Source of the DNA: Streptomyces cyanogenus
Lineage (GTDB): Bacteria > Actinomycetota > Actinomycetes > Streptomycetales > Streptomycetaceae
NCBI RefSeq assembly: GCF_017526105.1
Contig: NZ_CP071839.1
Coordinates: 5,285,001 to 5,349,000, forward strand
Direction: 5' to 3'
DNA: 64,000 bases
A program made the position numbers and the translations under genes. The notes below the pieces were generated by a model. The model searched no databases. It saw nothing but the letters and a program-made list of their open reading frames with translations, and was not told the DNA's origin. Numbering within the stretch: the stretch's first letter is position 1; the number at the start of each line of letters is the position of its first letter. Below are positions 32,958 to 43,982 of this stretch, piece by piece.

Positions 32958-33833
32958 TCACCGCGGTTCCGGGAACACCCGCTGCGGGCCGGTCGTCTCC
33001 CGGCGCAGCTTGGTCTTCAGGGCCTGCTCCTTTCGTGAGAGCGGGCCCGCGGCGGCCGGGGGCGGGACCCCCTGCACCGCCTGGGCCGGAGCGACCGGGG
33101 CCTCGTAGCGGGTCGGTGCCGTCCGCAGCGTGAGCGTCGTCGCGCCGATGATCGTGACCGTGAAGGCGATGGCCGCCCGGGTCCAGAAGACGTTCCGGCG
33201 TTCGCACCCGGTACGCACCACCGTCGGCCGGGCCGCCCGCAGGTGCTCCGTCGAGGCCAGTTCGAGCAGCCGGCGGTGCAGCTCGGCGGGGTCGGCCAGC
33301 TCCGGCAGCCGCGCGGCGACCGCCTCCCGCGCGTGGGTCAGCCGGTTGGCGGCGGCCGGGGTGCTCGACTCGGTCTCGGCCGCCGTCTCCGGCAGGTCGA
33401 GGCCCACACCGTCGTACAGGACGAGCGTGCGCCGGTACGCCGCCGGCAGTTCGAGCAGTGTGTGCAGCAGCTCCCGGTCGGCCGGGTCGGCGGGCGGGGG
33501 TTCCGGGGACCGGTAGCGGGGGCGGAAGCGGTGCCAGGGGGAGAGCGCGCAGTCGTACGCCACCGCTCGCACCCAGCCGGCCGGATCCCGGTCCCGGGCC
33601 ACCTCCGGCCAGCGCTGCCACGCCAGCTGGAAGGCCCGCTCCACGGACTCGCGGGCCAGCTCCCGGCGCCCGGTGAGCAGATAGGTCTGGCGTACGAGGG
33701 CGGGTGCGCAGAAGGCGTACAGCGCGTCGAAGGCCTGAGCAGGCGTCAGCGGGGTCGACTTTCTGGCCGTCAGACCACCCTGCTGCGAGCGTTCCTGAGG
33801 GGCCGTCGGCTCGGGGCTCTGTGTCTTCACCAT
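32958..33833 (-). CDS. ECF-sigma-like protein fused to a membrane segment
   Basis: The 291-residue protein has an N-terminal region 2-like segment (FDALYAFCAPALVRQTYLLT, RESVERAFQLAWQRWPEVA) and a region 4-like segment (ELPAAYRRTLVLYDGVGLDLPETA). A membrane helix (AAIAFTVTIIGATTLTL) and a Pro/Ala-rich tail follow. The sigma-4 part is degenerate, so it may regulate or compete with sigma factors rather than direct transcription. ATG 33833 follows GGAAGG. It is divergent from the DUF6350 gene across an AT-rich promoter patch (33853-33870). Confidence 0.7.
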   Translation of the reverse strand: MVKTQSPEPTAPQERSQQGGLTARKSTPLTPAQAFDALYAFCAPALVRQTYLLTGRRELARESVERAFQLAWQRWPEVARDRDPAGWVRAVAYDCALSPWHRFRPRYRSPEPPPADPADRELLHTLLELPAAYRRTLVLYDGVGLDLPETAAETESSTPAAANRLTHAREAVAARLPELADPAELHRRLLELASTEHLRAARPTVVRTGCERRNVFWTRAAIAFTVTIIGATTLTLRTAPTRYEAPVAPAQAVQGVPPPAAAGPLSRKEQALKTKLRRETTGPQRVFPEPR

Positions 33834-33926
33834 GCACCCTTCCGTACGAAAAAGAACATAAACGTATATTGAGCGACACTTCCGAGGTTCGCCTGTTACG
33901 ACGGGAAAGCGCGTGTCGTTGGGAGC

Positions 33927-35864
33927 ATGGCGTGCGTGATCCAGACGACCGCTCGCCGTTCGCCGTCGGCGCTCCTGATCTCCCGCATGCGCGACCGCTC
34001 GCCCGGCTTCGCCGCGAGCCTGCTGGGCGGTGCCGTCGCGGCCGGACTGGGCCTCGGTTCGTTCGCCGTGCTCGTCATGATGTTCTGGGTGAGTTCGCCG
34101 TACCCGGACAGCGGACCGGGCGGCGCACTGCACACCGCCGCCGCCCTGTGGCTGCTCGCGCACGGTGTCGAACTGATCCGCACCGACACGCTCTCCGGCG
34201 CGCCCATGCCCGTCGGCCTCACCCCGTTGCTGCTGCTCGCCGTGCCGCTGTGGCTGGTCTACCGGGCGGCTCGGGACGCCATCGACGCCTCCGCCGAGCC
34301 GGACGGCCCGCCGCCGGTGGGGGCGCGCACCGCATGGACGGGGGTGGTCCTCGGCTATCTGGGTGTCGGTGCCGCCGCGACGCTGTACTGCTCCGGCGGC
34401 GAACTGCGCCCCCAGTGGGCATGGGTGACGGTCTGTCTGCCCCTGGTCGCGGCGAGCGCGGCCGGCGCCGGGGTGTGGACGGCGTACGGCCGTCCGTCCG
34501 GGCCCGTGCCGAGCGTGCCGGCGGTGCTGCCGGGCCCGCTGCGGCGTCTGGTGTCCGGGACGGACGCGCGGGCCCGGCTGGGCGCCGCCGTACGCGCCGC
34601 CGGTGCCGCGACGGCCGTGCTCGTCGGGGGCGGCGCACTGCTGGTCGGGGTGTCGCTGGTGTGGCACGGCGAGCCGGCGCGGGCCTCCTTCCTGCAGCTG
34701 ACGGAGGGCTGGACGGGCCGGTTCGCGGTGCTGCTGCTCGGCGTCGCCCTGGTCCCCAACGCGGCGGTGTGGGCCGCGTCCTATGCGCTCGGGCCCGGTT
34801 TCCTCCTCGGCACCGGACACCTGGTCGACCCGCTCGCCTCCCACCCGGCCCCGCTGCTGCCGCCGTTCCCGCTGCTGGCCGCGGTGCCCGAGCCGGGCGC
34901 CGGTACGCCGCAGAACTGGGCGGTGTGCGTGGTGCCGGCGATGGCCGGGATGACGGCGGGGTGGTTCGTGGCACGGGCGGCCGTACGGCAGGCGTCCGGT
35001 GAACCGGCGCGGGCCCGCTGGTCGGCCGGCCGGACCGCCGGGGTGGTCCTGCTGACGGCCCTGGTCTGCGCGGCGGCCCTCGCCCTGCTCGCCGAGCTGG
35101 CGGGCGGCCCCATGGGCGTGGCCGCACTGGCCCGTCTCGGCCCGCTGTGGTGGCAGACCGGGGGCGCGGCCGGGGCCTGGACACTGGTGTTCGCCCTGCC
35201 GGTGGCGCTGACCACCCGGGCCTGGCGGCTGCGCCGCCGTCGGCATTCCGGCGGCATTCCGGCGCAGGGTACGGAGACGGGGGCCCGGACGGGTGCGAAA
35301 GGAGGCGCTGCCCAGCCGACGGCGGCGGCGACGGCAGCGGCAGCGAGCGCGACCAGGGAGACCCCCGAGGCCGGGGAGCCGGAGGAGGCCGGAGTGGTGG
35401 CTGCTACGGCCCAGGACGCGGGCAAGGCCGACGAAGTACCGGCCACGGCCGCCGGCGGTGACGCCCCGGGCGGGGCCGCGGCCACCCCCGACGCCGGGGC
35501 CGGAACCGGGGCGGGCGCGGGTCGTTTCAGGCGCCGGGGCCCGGGCCGGGGCGCTGCCGAGGGGGGTACGTCCGCTCAGACGGCCGGTGCGACGGGAGCG
35601 GACGAGGAAGAGCCGTACGAGGTGCTTCCCGCCGCCGACCCGTTCCCGACCACGTACCCGAGTCCTTTCCCGGCCTCGTTCACCGAACCGTCCCCCGGGG
35701 GCCGGCACGACGACCTCACCCGGGCCTCACGCTGGGCGGCCTTGAGGGAGGCTGCGGGTGCTCCCGAGGACGGCGTCGGCACCGTCACGCGGCCGGAGTC
35801 CGGGCCCGAGCCGGAGCCCGGCGCCGGTCCCCGTCCCGACCGCCGGCCGGATGCCGCCGGGTGA
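33927..35864 (+). CDS. DUF6350 family multi-pass membrane protein
   Basis: The protein of about 645 residues has 9-10 membrane helices in the first 430 residues (for example FAASLLGGAVAAGLGLGSFAV and LTPLLLLAVPLWLVYRAARD). A long Ala/Gly/Pro/Glu-rich disordered C-terminus of about 200 residues follows. The family is conserved in Streptomyces and often called a cell-division or PerM-like membrane protein, but no activity is proven. GTG 33936 sits 10 nt after GGGAG and may be the true start rather than ATG 33927, which is too close to it. Confidence 0.75.
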   Translation: MACVIQTTARRSPSALLISRMRDRSPGFAASLLGGAVAAGLGLGSFAVLVMMFWVSSPYPDSGPGGALHTAAALWLLAHGVELIRTDTLSGAPMPVGLTPLLLLAVPLWLVYRAARDAIDASAEPDGPPPVGARTAWTGVVLGYLGVGAAATLYCSGGELRPQWAWVTVCLPLVAASAAGAGVWTAYGRPSGPVPSVPAVLPGPLRRLVSGTDARARLGAAVRAAGAATAVLVGGGALLVGVSLVWHGEPARASFLQLTEGWTGRFAVLLLGVALVPNAAVWAASYALGPGFLLGTGHLVDPLASHPAPLLPPFPLLAAVPEPGAGTPQNWAVCVVPAMAGMTAGWFVARAAVRQASGEPARARWSAGRTAGVVLLTALVCAAALALLAELAGGPMGVAALARLGPLWWQTGGAAGAWTLVFALPVALTTRAWRLRRRRHSGGIPAQGTETGARTGAKGGAAQPTAAATAAAASATRETPEAGEPEEAGVVAATAQDAGKADEVPATAAGGDAPGGAAATPDAGAGTGAGAGRFRRRGPGRGAAEGGTSAQTAGATGADEEEPYEVLPAADPFPTTYPSPFPASFTEPSPGGRHDDLTRASRWAALREAAGAPEDGVGTVTRPESGPEPEPGAGPRPDRRPDAAG

Positions 35865-35894
35865 GGGGTGTCGGCTGTTGCCGAGTGAGAGGCG

Positions 35895-36923
35895 TCAGCT
35901 GTTGTCGACGCCCAGGATGCCGCGCAGTTCCCGGGGCAGCAGGGTGTCGCAGGACTGCTTGGCCTCGTGGGTGAGGGCGTCGTTCACGCAGGTGTAGTAG
36001 TCGCGGTAGACGAGCTGCACGGTGAACGTGGACGCCACCAGGACCAGGGCCAGGGACGCCGTGACCAGGCCGCTGACGGCCGCCGTCGTCTGGGGCCGGC
36101 CGGTCCGGTCCGTCGGAGCCGTCGGAGCCGTCGGAGTCACCGGGGCGTCCGGGGCCGGGCGGCGCGGCTTGGCGCGCAGCGCGCTGCTGCCCCAGTACAG
36201 GGCCAGCGCGCCCAGCAGCAGGGCCACGTAGGGCCAGCTGAACAGGGCGAAGAAGACCGCCCACATGCCGGAGAGCAGGGCGTACCGCGCGCGGCGCTGG
36301 GCCGGGTCCGTCGGGTCCCAGCGCATGCCGGGGCCGGCCGGTCCGCCGGGCTCCTGCGGGCCACCACCCGGCCGCTCACCGAAGCCGCCGGGGGAACGGC
36401 CGGGCTGCCGGTCACTCCACTGACTGCCCCAGGGAGAGCCACCGCCCGGCCCCTGACCACCGCCGCCGGGACCGTGACCGCCATCCGGACCGTGACCGCC
36501 CTCCGGACCGTGACCGTGCCCCGTACCAGGCCCGTACCCCGGACCCTGTCCCGGAGCAGGCCCGTACCCCGGCCCCGAACCCTGGCCATGACCCTGCCCG
36601 GCGCCGGACGCACCAGGATGACGCGGCTGCCACGGCCGGTCCGGAGCCCCCTCCGGCGGCGGCGCGAACGGATTGTCGTCCTGTCTCCCGCCACGGCGCC
36701 CGGAGCCGCCCTGCCCCGCTCCGCCGTGCCCGGAGCCACTCTGCCCCGATCCGCCCTGCCCCGCGCCCTGGCCGGAACCACCCTGACCGGAGCCGTCGGG
36801 GTCGCCCCCCGGCGTCCGGGTCGGGGGTGAGGTCGGGCGCTCCCGCAGCAGCGCGGCGCCCCGCTCGCCCCCCTGGGCCGGGCGCGGCGGGAACGTGAGG
36901 AGTCGCAGGCTGCGATCGGGCAT
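35895..36923 (-). CDS. Membrane protein with Gly/Pro/His-rich N-terminus
   Basis: The 342-residue protein has about 200 N-terminal residues made of GSGQGG-type and GHGPxG-type low-complexity repeats. Two or three membrane helices follow: YALLSGMWAVFFALFSWPYVALLLGALALY and AAVSGLVTASLALVLVASTFTV. The C-terminus is short, with Cys residues in RDYYTCVNDAL and KQSCDTLLP. It resembles DUF4190-type proteins of actinobacteria, with no known activity. ATG 36923 is chosen, with GGGGAAG 11 nt upstream. It is divergent from purN. Confidence 0.7.
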   Translation of the reverse strand: MPDRSLRLLTFPPRPAQGGERGAALLRERPTSPPTRTPGGDPDGSGQGGSGQGAGQGGSGQSGSGHGGAGQGGSGRRGGRQDDNPFAPPPEGAPDRPWQPRHPGASGAGQGHGQGSGPGYGPAPGQGPGYGPGTGHGHGPEGGHGPDGGHGPGGGGQGPGGGSPWGSQWSDRQPGRSPGGFGERPGGGPQEPGGPAGPGMRWDPTDPAQRRARYALLSGMWAVFFALFSWPYVALLLGALALYWGSSALRAKPRRPAPDAPVTPTAPTAPTDRTGRPQTTAAVSGLVTASLALVLVASTFTVQLVYRDYYTCVNDALTHEAKQSCDTLLPRELRGILGVDNS

Positions 36924-37093
36924 CAAAAGAGCGTCTTCCCCTAGGTGACTACGGCAGTCCGTCATGAGCTTCCACCCCGTGAACGCACCGCACGACGACC
37001 GCGTTCCCGAGGCTGCTCCTTCGTGACTCCTTGCGAACGCTACCGTCCGGCCGGCCACCCGTCCCCGGGGCCCCTTCCCGAGTGCCGGTATCG

Positions 37094-37145
37094 TTGCTGA
37101 CGGTCGGCCGCTTCGTAGACTTCCCCGTATACCGGGGCGCGAAGC
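37094..37145 (+). promoter_or_regulatory. purN promoter with a nested stem
   Basis: TTGCTG (37094-37099), 16 bp, TAGACT (37116-37121) forms a good promoter 97 nt before purN. GCTTCG (37110-37115) and CGAAGC (37140-37145) form an inverted repeat around the -10 and a CCCC-GTATACC-GGGG hairpin, a possible operator. Confidence 0.5.
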
Positions 37146-37217
37146 ATTCGTACGACTCTACAAACCGCCCGGCCGGTCGACGGCCGGACACATCGTTTCC
37201 CGAGAAAGGGCCCCACC

Positions 37218-37852
37218 GTGGCCGCCACCACCCCTGGCCCAGCGGTCAAGCGCCTCGTCGTGCTGGTCTCCGGATCCGGCACCAACCTGCAGGCGCTCCT
37301 GGACGAGATCGAGCGCACCGGAGCCGAGTCGTACGGCGCACGGATCGTCGCCGTCGGGGCCGACCGCGCCGGCATCGAGGGGCTGGCCCGTGCCGAGCGG
37401 GCCGGGATCCCCACCTTCGTGTGCAAGGTCAAGGACCACGGCTCCCGCGAGGAGTGGGACGCGGCGCTCGCCGGGGCCGTCGCCGCGTACGAGCCCGACC
37501 TCGTCGTATCCGCCGGCTTCATGAAGATCGTCGGCAAGGAGTTCCTGGCCCGTTTCGGCGGACGGTTCGTCAACACACATCCCGCCCTGCTGCCCAGTTT
37601 TCCGGGGGCCCACGGGGTCCGTGACGCGCTCGCGTACGGCGCCAAGGTCACCGGCTGCACCGTCCACTTCGTCGACGACGGCGTCGACACCGGCCCGATC
37701 ATCGCCCAGGGCGTGGTCGAGGTCCGGGACGAGGACGACGAGAGCGCGCTGCACGAGCGCATCAAGGAAGTCGAGCGAAGGCTGCTCGTCGAGGTCGTGG
37801 GGCGGCTCGCCCGCAACGGCTATCGCATTGAGGGACGAAAGGTAGTTATCCA

Positions 37853-37856
<4 letters not shown>
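37218..37856 (+). CDS. purN: Phosphoribosylglycinamide formyltransferase
   Basis: The enzyme transfers a formyl group from 10-formyl-THF to GAR, the third step of purine synthesis. The 212 residues show the N-terminal VLVSGSGTNLQALLDEI, the active-site region VVSAGFMKIVG, THPALLPSFPGAHGVRDAL (with the catalytic His) and the Asp of VHFVDDGVDTGPI. GTG 37218 is the start. It overlaps purH by GTGA. folD downstream makes the 10-formyl-THF precursor, so the neighbourhood is coherent. Confidence 0.96.
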
Positions 37857-39415
<1,559 letters not shown>

Positions 39416-39441
39416 TCGCGCAGCGCGCCCGCGACGCATGC

Positions 39442-39479
39442 GCGTGGTCCCGCCCGTCGGCCGACGGGCGGGACCACGC
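39442..39479 (+). terminator. Intrinsic terminator of purNH
   Basis: A perfect 19-bp palindrome (39442-39460 with 39461-39479) lies 27 bp past the stop and is followed by CTTTGTG. Confidence 0.88.
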
Positions 39480-39643
39480 CTTTGTGCACGGCGGTTCACC
39501 GCCGCCCCGCCCGAGGGGGGAGTTTTCCCCGCCGACTCCGCGGGCCCTTCGGTGAACTCCGGCCGGCCGGTCCGGAAAACACCCGGGGCCGCACCTCGTC
39601 CGGGCGGACGGGACGCGGCCCTGATGGTGAAGTACCGGGTGGC

Positions 39644-40240
39644 TCAGTACTGCGGGCGGTTGAACCAGGAGCTGCCGCCCTTGTTGGCGCAGAACACGAT
39701 GATCAGGATGCCGAGCACCAGGCTGATCAGAGCGAAGACGTTCGCGCCGAGCAGGTTGATCACGCTGACCAGCGTGACGACCGAGGCGTAGATGATCGCC
39801 GAGACACGTGCGCCGCCGCGGCCGCTGGCGAACTTCAGGCCGGTGAAGACGGCCCAGAAGGCGAAGGCCAGGGCGATGACACCGAGGACGATCATCACGC
39901 CCGCGCCCATGCTGGCGGCCCGGTCGGCGTCCTCCGAGGAGACCCCGCTGTCCGAGGACATGGCGTCGCTGATCCGGTCGGAGACCCAGGAGCTGGCCAC
40001 GATCATCACCAGACCGGCGAGCGCCTGGAAGCCGCCCAGGATGAACAGGAACACGCGCGCGGCCTTCACGCCGCCCGGCATCACCGCGGGTCCGGCCGGG
40101 TAGCCGAAGCCGGGCTGCTGGACCGCGGGGGCGGCGGGGTAGCCGTAACCGGGCTGGCCCTGCGGGGCGGCGGGGTAGCCGTAGCCGGGCTGCTGGCCCT
40201 GCGGGGGCCCGTAGGGGTTGTTGGGGTCGCCAAAGCTCAT
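39644..40240 (-). CDS. Membrane protein with PGYGYPAAP repeats
   Basis: The 198-residue protein has an N-terminal Gly/Tyr/Pro-rich region of about 55 residues with three repeats of the (Q)PGYGYPAAP type, common in actinobacterial membrane proteins. About four membrane helices follow (VFLFILGGFQALAGLVMIVAS, GVMIVLGVIALAFAFWAVFTG, IYASVVTLVSVINLLG, VFALISLVLGILIIVFCA). No enzymatic motif is visible. ATG 40240 has GGAGGA upstream with 8-nt spacing. Confidence 0.78.
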   Translation of the reverse strand: MSFGDPNNPYGPPQGQQPGYGYPAAPQGQPGYGYPAAPAVQQPGFGYPAGPAVMPGGVKAARVFLFILGGFQALAGLVMIVASSWVSDRISDAMSSDSGVSSEDADRAASMGAGVMIVLGVIALAFAFWAVFTGLKFASGRGGARVSAIIYASVVTLVSVINLLGANVFALISLVLGILIIVFCANKGGSSWFNRPQY

Positions 40241-40477
40241 GGCGGTCTTCCTCCGTTGCTCACGTGCAGGGGACGACGCGCGGCACGGTTCGGAGGAGAG
40301 TTCTACAGATGCGGTCCGTCCCCCCGGCACTGCCCGCGGCACTGTGTGCTCATCGTTCTTGAGCGGGCTCTTACTTGTCCAGCCGGAAACCTCAGGTGTT
40401 GTGCAAGTGCAACATCGCTGATCATGCCGTGACACCCGGATTGGAACCGGGACCGGGTCATCCGCGAGGATGGGACC

Positions 40478-41332
40478 ATGACCGCCCAGATTCTCGATGG
40501 CAAGGCCACCGCAGCCGCGATCAAGTCCGATCTGACCGCCCGCGTGGCGGCGCTGAAGGAGAGGGGCGTCACGCCCGGCCTCGGCACGATCCTGGTCGGG
40601 GACGACCCCGGCAGCCAGAAGTACGTCGCCGGCAAGCACCGCGACTGCGCCCAGGTGGGCATCGCCTCCATCCAGCGCGAGCTGCCGGCCACCGCCACCC
40701 AGGAGGAGATCGAGGCGGTCGTCCGCGAGCTGAACGAGGACCCCGCCTGCACCGGGTACATCGTCCAGCTGCCGCTGCCCAAGGGCATCGACGAGAACCG
40801 CATCCTGGAACTCATGGACCCGGCCAAGGACGCCGACGGCCTGCACCCGATGAACCTGGGCCGCCTGGTGCTGAACGAGCCGGCCCCGCTGCCCTGCACC
40901 CCCAACGGCATCATCAGCCTGCTGCGGGCCCACGGCGTGGAGATCAAGGGCGCCGAGGTCGTGGTCGTCGGCCGCGGTGTCACCATCGGCCGCCCGATGC
41001 CGCTGCTGCTCACCCGGCGCAGCGAGAACGCCACCGTCACGCAGTGCCACACCGGCACCCGCGACCTCTCCGCCCACCTGAAGCGGGCCGACATCATCGT
41101 CGCCGCGGCCGGCTTCCCGCACCTGATCCGCGCCGAGGACGTCAAGCCGGGCGCGGCCGTCCTCGACGTCGGTGTCTCCCGCAACGCCGAGGGCAAGATC
41201 GTCGGCGACGTCCACCCGGACGTGACCGAGGTGGCCGGCTGGATCTCCCCGAACCCCGGCGGCGTCGGCCCGATGACCCGGGCGCAGCTGCTGGTCAACG
41301 TGGTCGAGGCGGCGGAGCGCAGTGCCGGCTGA
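40478..41332 (+). CDS. folD: Methylenetetrahydrofolate dehydrogenase/cyclohydrolase
   Basis: The bifunctional enzyme oxidises 5,10-methylene-THF with NADP and hydrolyses the product to 10-formyl-THF, the donor used by PurN and PurH nearby. The 284-residue protein shows the YVAGKHRDC region with the catalytic Lys, VQLPLPKGIDENRIL, KDADGLHPMNLGRL, PCTPNGIISLL, the nucleotide-binding VVVGRGVTIGRPM and NPGGVGPMTRAQLL. ATG 40478 is the start, after GAGGATGGGAC. It overlaps the DUF3017 gene by 11 bp. Confidence 0.97.
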   Translation: MTAQILDGKATAAAIKSDLTARVAALKERGVTPGLGTILVGDDPGSQKYVAGKHRDCAQVGIASIQRELPATATQEEIEAVVRELNEDPACTGYIVQLPLPKGIDENRILELMDPAKDADGLHPMNLGRLVLNEPAPLPCTPNGIISLLRAHGVEIKGAEVVVVGRGVTIGRPMPLLLTRRSENATVTQCHTGTRDLSAHLKRADIIVAAAGFPHLIRAEDVKPGAAVLDVGVSRNAEGKIVGDVHPDVTEVAGWISPNPGGVGPMTRAQLLVNVVEAAERSAG

Positions 41333-41795
41333 GGACGCCCGCGGGTCCGCGGAACCGACCGTGCGCGACGCGATCAGCGCCCCCGACGCCGAAGGGCGCC
41401 CGCGCCGCGTCACCCGCCGCTTCCCGCTGTTCACCAAGGACACCGCACGCCCCGAGGGCGGCGGCCGGGCCGCCGCCGGTGACGCCCCGGCGCCCGCCCG
41501 TCAGTGGCCCATGCTCGTGGTGCTGTCGGCGGTCGCCCTCGGCCTGCTGCTGACGGCGCTCGACGTGCTCCGCTTCGGCACCCTGCTGATCGGCGCCGCC
41601 CTGCTGGCGGGCGCGGTGATGCGCTGGGCACTGCCGAGCGTCGGCATGCTCGCCGTCCGCTCCCGCTTCACCGACATCGTCACCTACGGCGTCCTGGGCC
41701 TGGTCATCTCCCTGCTGGCGCTGATGATCCAGCCCGACCCGCTGCTGAAGATGCCGTTCCTGAAGGACATCCTGCACTTCACGGTCACCAAGTAG
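41322..41795 (+). CDS. DUF3017 membrane protein
   Basis: The 157-residue protein has a polar N-terminus (1-60) and three membrane helices (MLVVLSAVALGLLLTALDVL, TLLIGAALLAGAVMRWALP, IVTYGVLGLVISLLALMIQ), the DUF3017 layout. The family is conserved next to folD in actinobacteria. GTG 41322 overlaps the end of folD, with GGAG upstream. The two share a terminator at 41811-41847. Confidence 0.85.
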   Translation: MPAEDARGSAEPTVRDAISAPDAEGRPRRVTRRFPLFTKDTARPEGGGRAAAGDAPAPARQWPMLVVLSAVALGLLLTALDVLRFGTLLIGAALLAGAVMRWALPSVGMLAVRSRFTDIVTYGVLGLVISLLALMIQPDPLLKMPFLKDILHFTVTK

Positions 41796-41810
41796 CGGCC
41801 CGCGTACGGC

Positions 41811-41847
41811 CGGTGGCCCGCGCCTCCCCCGGGGACGCGGGCCACCG
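41811..41847 (+). terminator. Intrinsic terminator of folD-DUF3017
   Basis: A perfect 12-bp stem (41811-41822 with 41836-41847) has a 13-nt loop and is followed by a C/T-rich tract. Confidence 0.82.
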
Positions 41848-42012
41848 TCGCTTCCCCCTTCCCCGACGCTACGGCCGCCCGCCGCGCAACGCCTCCGTCC
41901 TCGGGTTGAACCGCCGTACCGCCGCTGGGCGCACCCGGTCCGGGCGCTGCAACCTACGCGGTACCGCGCCCGGTTGACTCCGGGGTACGGCCGTGCGCGT
42001 TACCCTGCGGCG

Positions 42013-43182
42013 ATGCGACTGAGGACCCCCCGCCCGCTGGTCGTGGACACACTGATCGCGGTGGCCATGACCGTGGTGGCCGTCCTGCTCGGGCAGGAGT
42101 CCCGATCGCAGGGATGGCCGGAACTCGACGCCCGCGCCTACGTCCTCGTCGCCCTCGCCCATCTCCCGGTCGCCCTGCGCAGCCGCCGCCCCCTCGTCGT
42201 CTTCGCCGTCGTCGAGGCCGCCGCGGTCGGCTTCGTCACCCTCGGCTACTGGCCGGTGGTGTGCACCTTCGGCGCCATGCTCGCCCTGTACACCGTGGCC
42301 TCCGTCCGCCCCGTGCGCACCGCCCTGGCCTGCGCCGGCTGCATGGCCGCGGTCTGGGTGTACGCCGGTGTGGTCAGCCACAGCCCCTCCATGGCCTCCG
42401 TGCTCGGCCAGGCCCTGCTGTACTGCTCGGTGCTCGTCTGGTTCGGGCACCTGGCCCGCCGCACCGCCGAACTCACCCGGCGGCTGCGGGCCGAACAGGC
42501 CGAGCGGGCCCGGCGCGCGGTCGCCGAGGAACGCGGCCGGATCGCCCGCGAGCTGCACGACGTCGTCGCCCACCACATGTCGGTCATCTCCGTGCAGGCG
42601 GGACTCGCCCGGTTCGTCTTCGACTCCGACCCCGCGAAGGCGCGCGGAGCGCTCGGCACCATAGCGGACACCAGCGGCGAGGCCCTGGAGGAGCTGCGGC
42701 GCATACTGCAGGTGCTGCGCGAGGAGGACCCCGAGGCGCCCGAGCGGGCGCCCATGCCCACCCTGGCCCGGCTCGGCGAACTCGTGGACCGGGTCCGGGC
42801 CGGCGGCCTGCCCGTGGACCTCGCCGTCGAGGGCACCACCCGTCCGCTGCCGCCCGGCGTCGAACTGTGCGCCTACCGCGTCGTCCAGGAGGGCCTCACC
42901 AACGCCCTCAAACACGCCGGGCCCGCACGCGCGCGCGTGGAACTCCGCTACGGCCCGCACGAGCTGACCGTCCGCGTCACCGACGACGGCGAGGGGACGG
43001 ATCCGGCCAGAGTGCCGGTGGGCACCGGCCACGGCTTGATTGGCATGCGGGAGCGGGCCAAGCTCTACGGGGGGACGATCACAGTCGGCCCACGCTCCGA
43101 GGGCGGCTACGAGGTCCTGCTGACCCTGCCGACGTCGGCCGCCGAACGCGGCCGCGGGGGCACGCCGGAGGCGGAGCGGTAA
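42013..43182 (+). CDS. NarL-type sensor histidine kinase
   Basis: The 389-residue protein has four to five N-terminal membrane helices, then the HisKA_3 motif AEERGRIARELHDVVAHHMS (His in LHDVV) and an HATPase domain (VVQEGLTNALKHAG, VTDDGEGTD, GHGLIGMRERAKLYGG). The ligand is unknown. ATG 42013 follows TACCCT by 6 nt, so it may be leaderless. The partner response regulator starts 32 bp downstream. Confidence 0.92.
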   Translation: MRLRTPRPLVVDTLIAVAMTVVAVLLGQESRSQGWPELDARAYVLVALAHLPVALRSRRPLVVFAVVEAAAVGFVTLGYWPVVCTFGAMLALYTVASVRPVRTALACAGCMAAVWVYAGVVSHSPSMASVLGQALLYCSVLVWFGHLARRTAELTRRLRAEQAERARRAVAEERGRIARELHDVVAHHMSVISVQAGLARFVFDSDPAKARGALGTIADTSGEALEELRRILQVLREEDPEAPERAPMPTLARLGELVDRVRAGGLPVDLAVEGTTRPLPPGVELCAYRVVQEGLTNALKHAGPARARVELRYGPHELTVRVTDDGEGTDPARVPVGTGHGLIGMRERAKLYGGTITVGPRSEGGYEVLLTLPTSAAERGRGGTPEAER

Positions 43183-43214
43183 GGCAGCGCACGGCGGGGG
43201 GACGACCGTACGGG

Positions 43215-43880
43215 ATGATCAGAGTGCTCGTCGTGGACGACCAGTTCCTCATCCGCGCCGGACTCGTCGGCCTGCTGGACGCCGCGCCCGGCTTCGAGGT
43301 GGTGGGCGAGGCGGGGGACGGCGAGGAGGCCGTACGGCTCGCCGCCGAGACCCGCCCCGACGTCATCCTCATGGACATCCGGATGCCCGGCGTCAACGGC
43401 ATCGAGGCCACCGAACGGATCCTCGCCCAGGCCGCCGACCGCCCGCCCCGGATCCTCGTGCTGACCACGTTCGACCTGGACGAGTACGTGTACGGGGCGC
43501 TGCGCGCCGGCGCCTCCGGGTTCCTGCTGAAGGACTCCGGGCCCGAGCGGCTGCTCGCGGCGGTCACCGCGGTCGACGGCGGTGACGCGCTGTTCGCGCC
43601 CAGCGTCACCCGGCGCCTGGTGGAGGCCTTCGCCCGGCAGCAGGAGCCCGCCGACACCGTGCCGCCGCCCGACCTCGGCGTGCTCACCTCCCGCGAGGTG
43701 GAGGTCCTCAAGCTCACCGCGCGCGGTCTGTCCAACCTGGAGATCGCCGACCGCCTCTACATCAGCGAGGCCACCGTCAAGACCCACCTCAACCGCACCA
43801 TGAGCAAGCTCGACCTGGGCAGCCGGGCGCAGGCGGTGGTGCTGGCGTACGAGACGGGACTGGTGACCCCGGGCGGCTGA
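43215..43880 (+). CDS. NarL/LuxR-type response regulator
   Basis: The 221-residue protein has a receiver domain (IRVLVVDDQFLIRAGL, phospho-Asp in VILMDIRMPGVNG, Lys in GFLLKDSG) and a LuxR helix-turn-helix (LTSREVEVLKLTARGLSNLE, then SEATVKTHLNRTMSKL). It is paired with the kinase upstream, and the two form one operon. Targets are not evident in the window. Confidence 0.93.
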   Translation: MIRVLVVDDQFLIRAGLVGLLDAAPGFEVVGEAGDGEEAVRLAAETRPDVILMDIRMPGVNGIEATERILAQAADRPPRILVLTTFDLDEYVYGALRAGASGFLLKDSGPERLLAAVTAVDGGDALFAPSVTRRLVEAFARQQEPADTVPPPDLGVLTSREVEVLKLTARGLSNLEIADRLYISEATVKTHLNRTMSKLDLGSRAQAVVLAYETGLVTPGG

Positions 43881-43982
43881 CCGTCCGCTCCCGTGCGTCG
43901 CCCCCTTCCGGACCTGGGATCCTTGGTCAGCGCGGAACGCGCGGCAAGGAACACGGGGGAAGAGGGGAAGAGGGAGTAGGCG

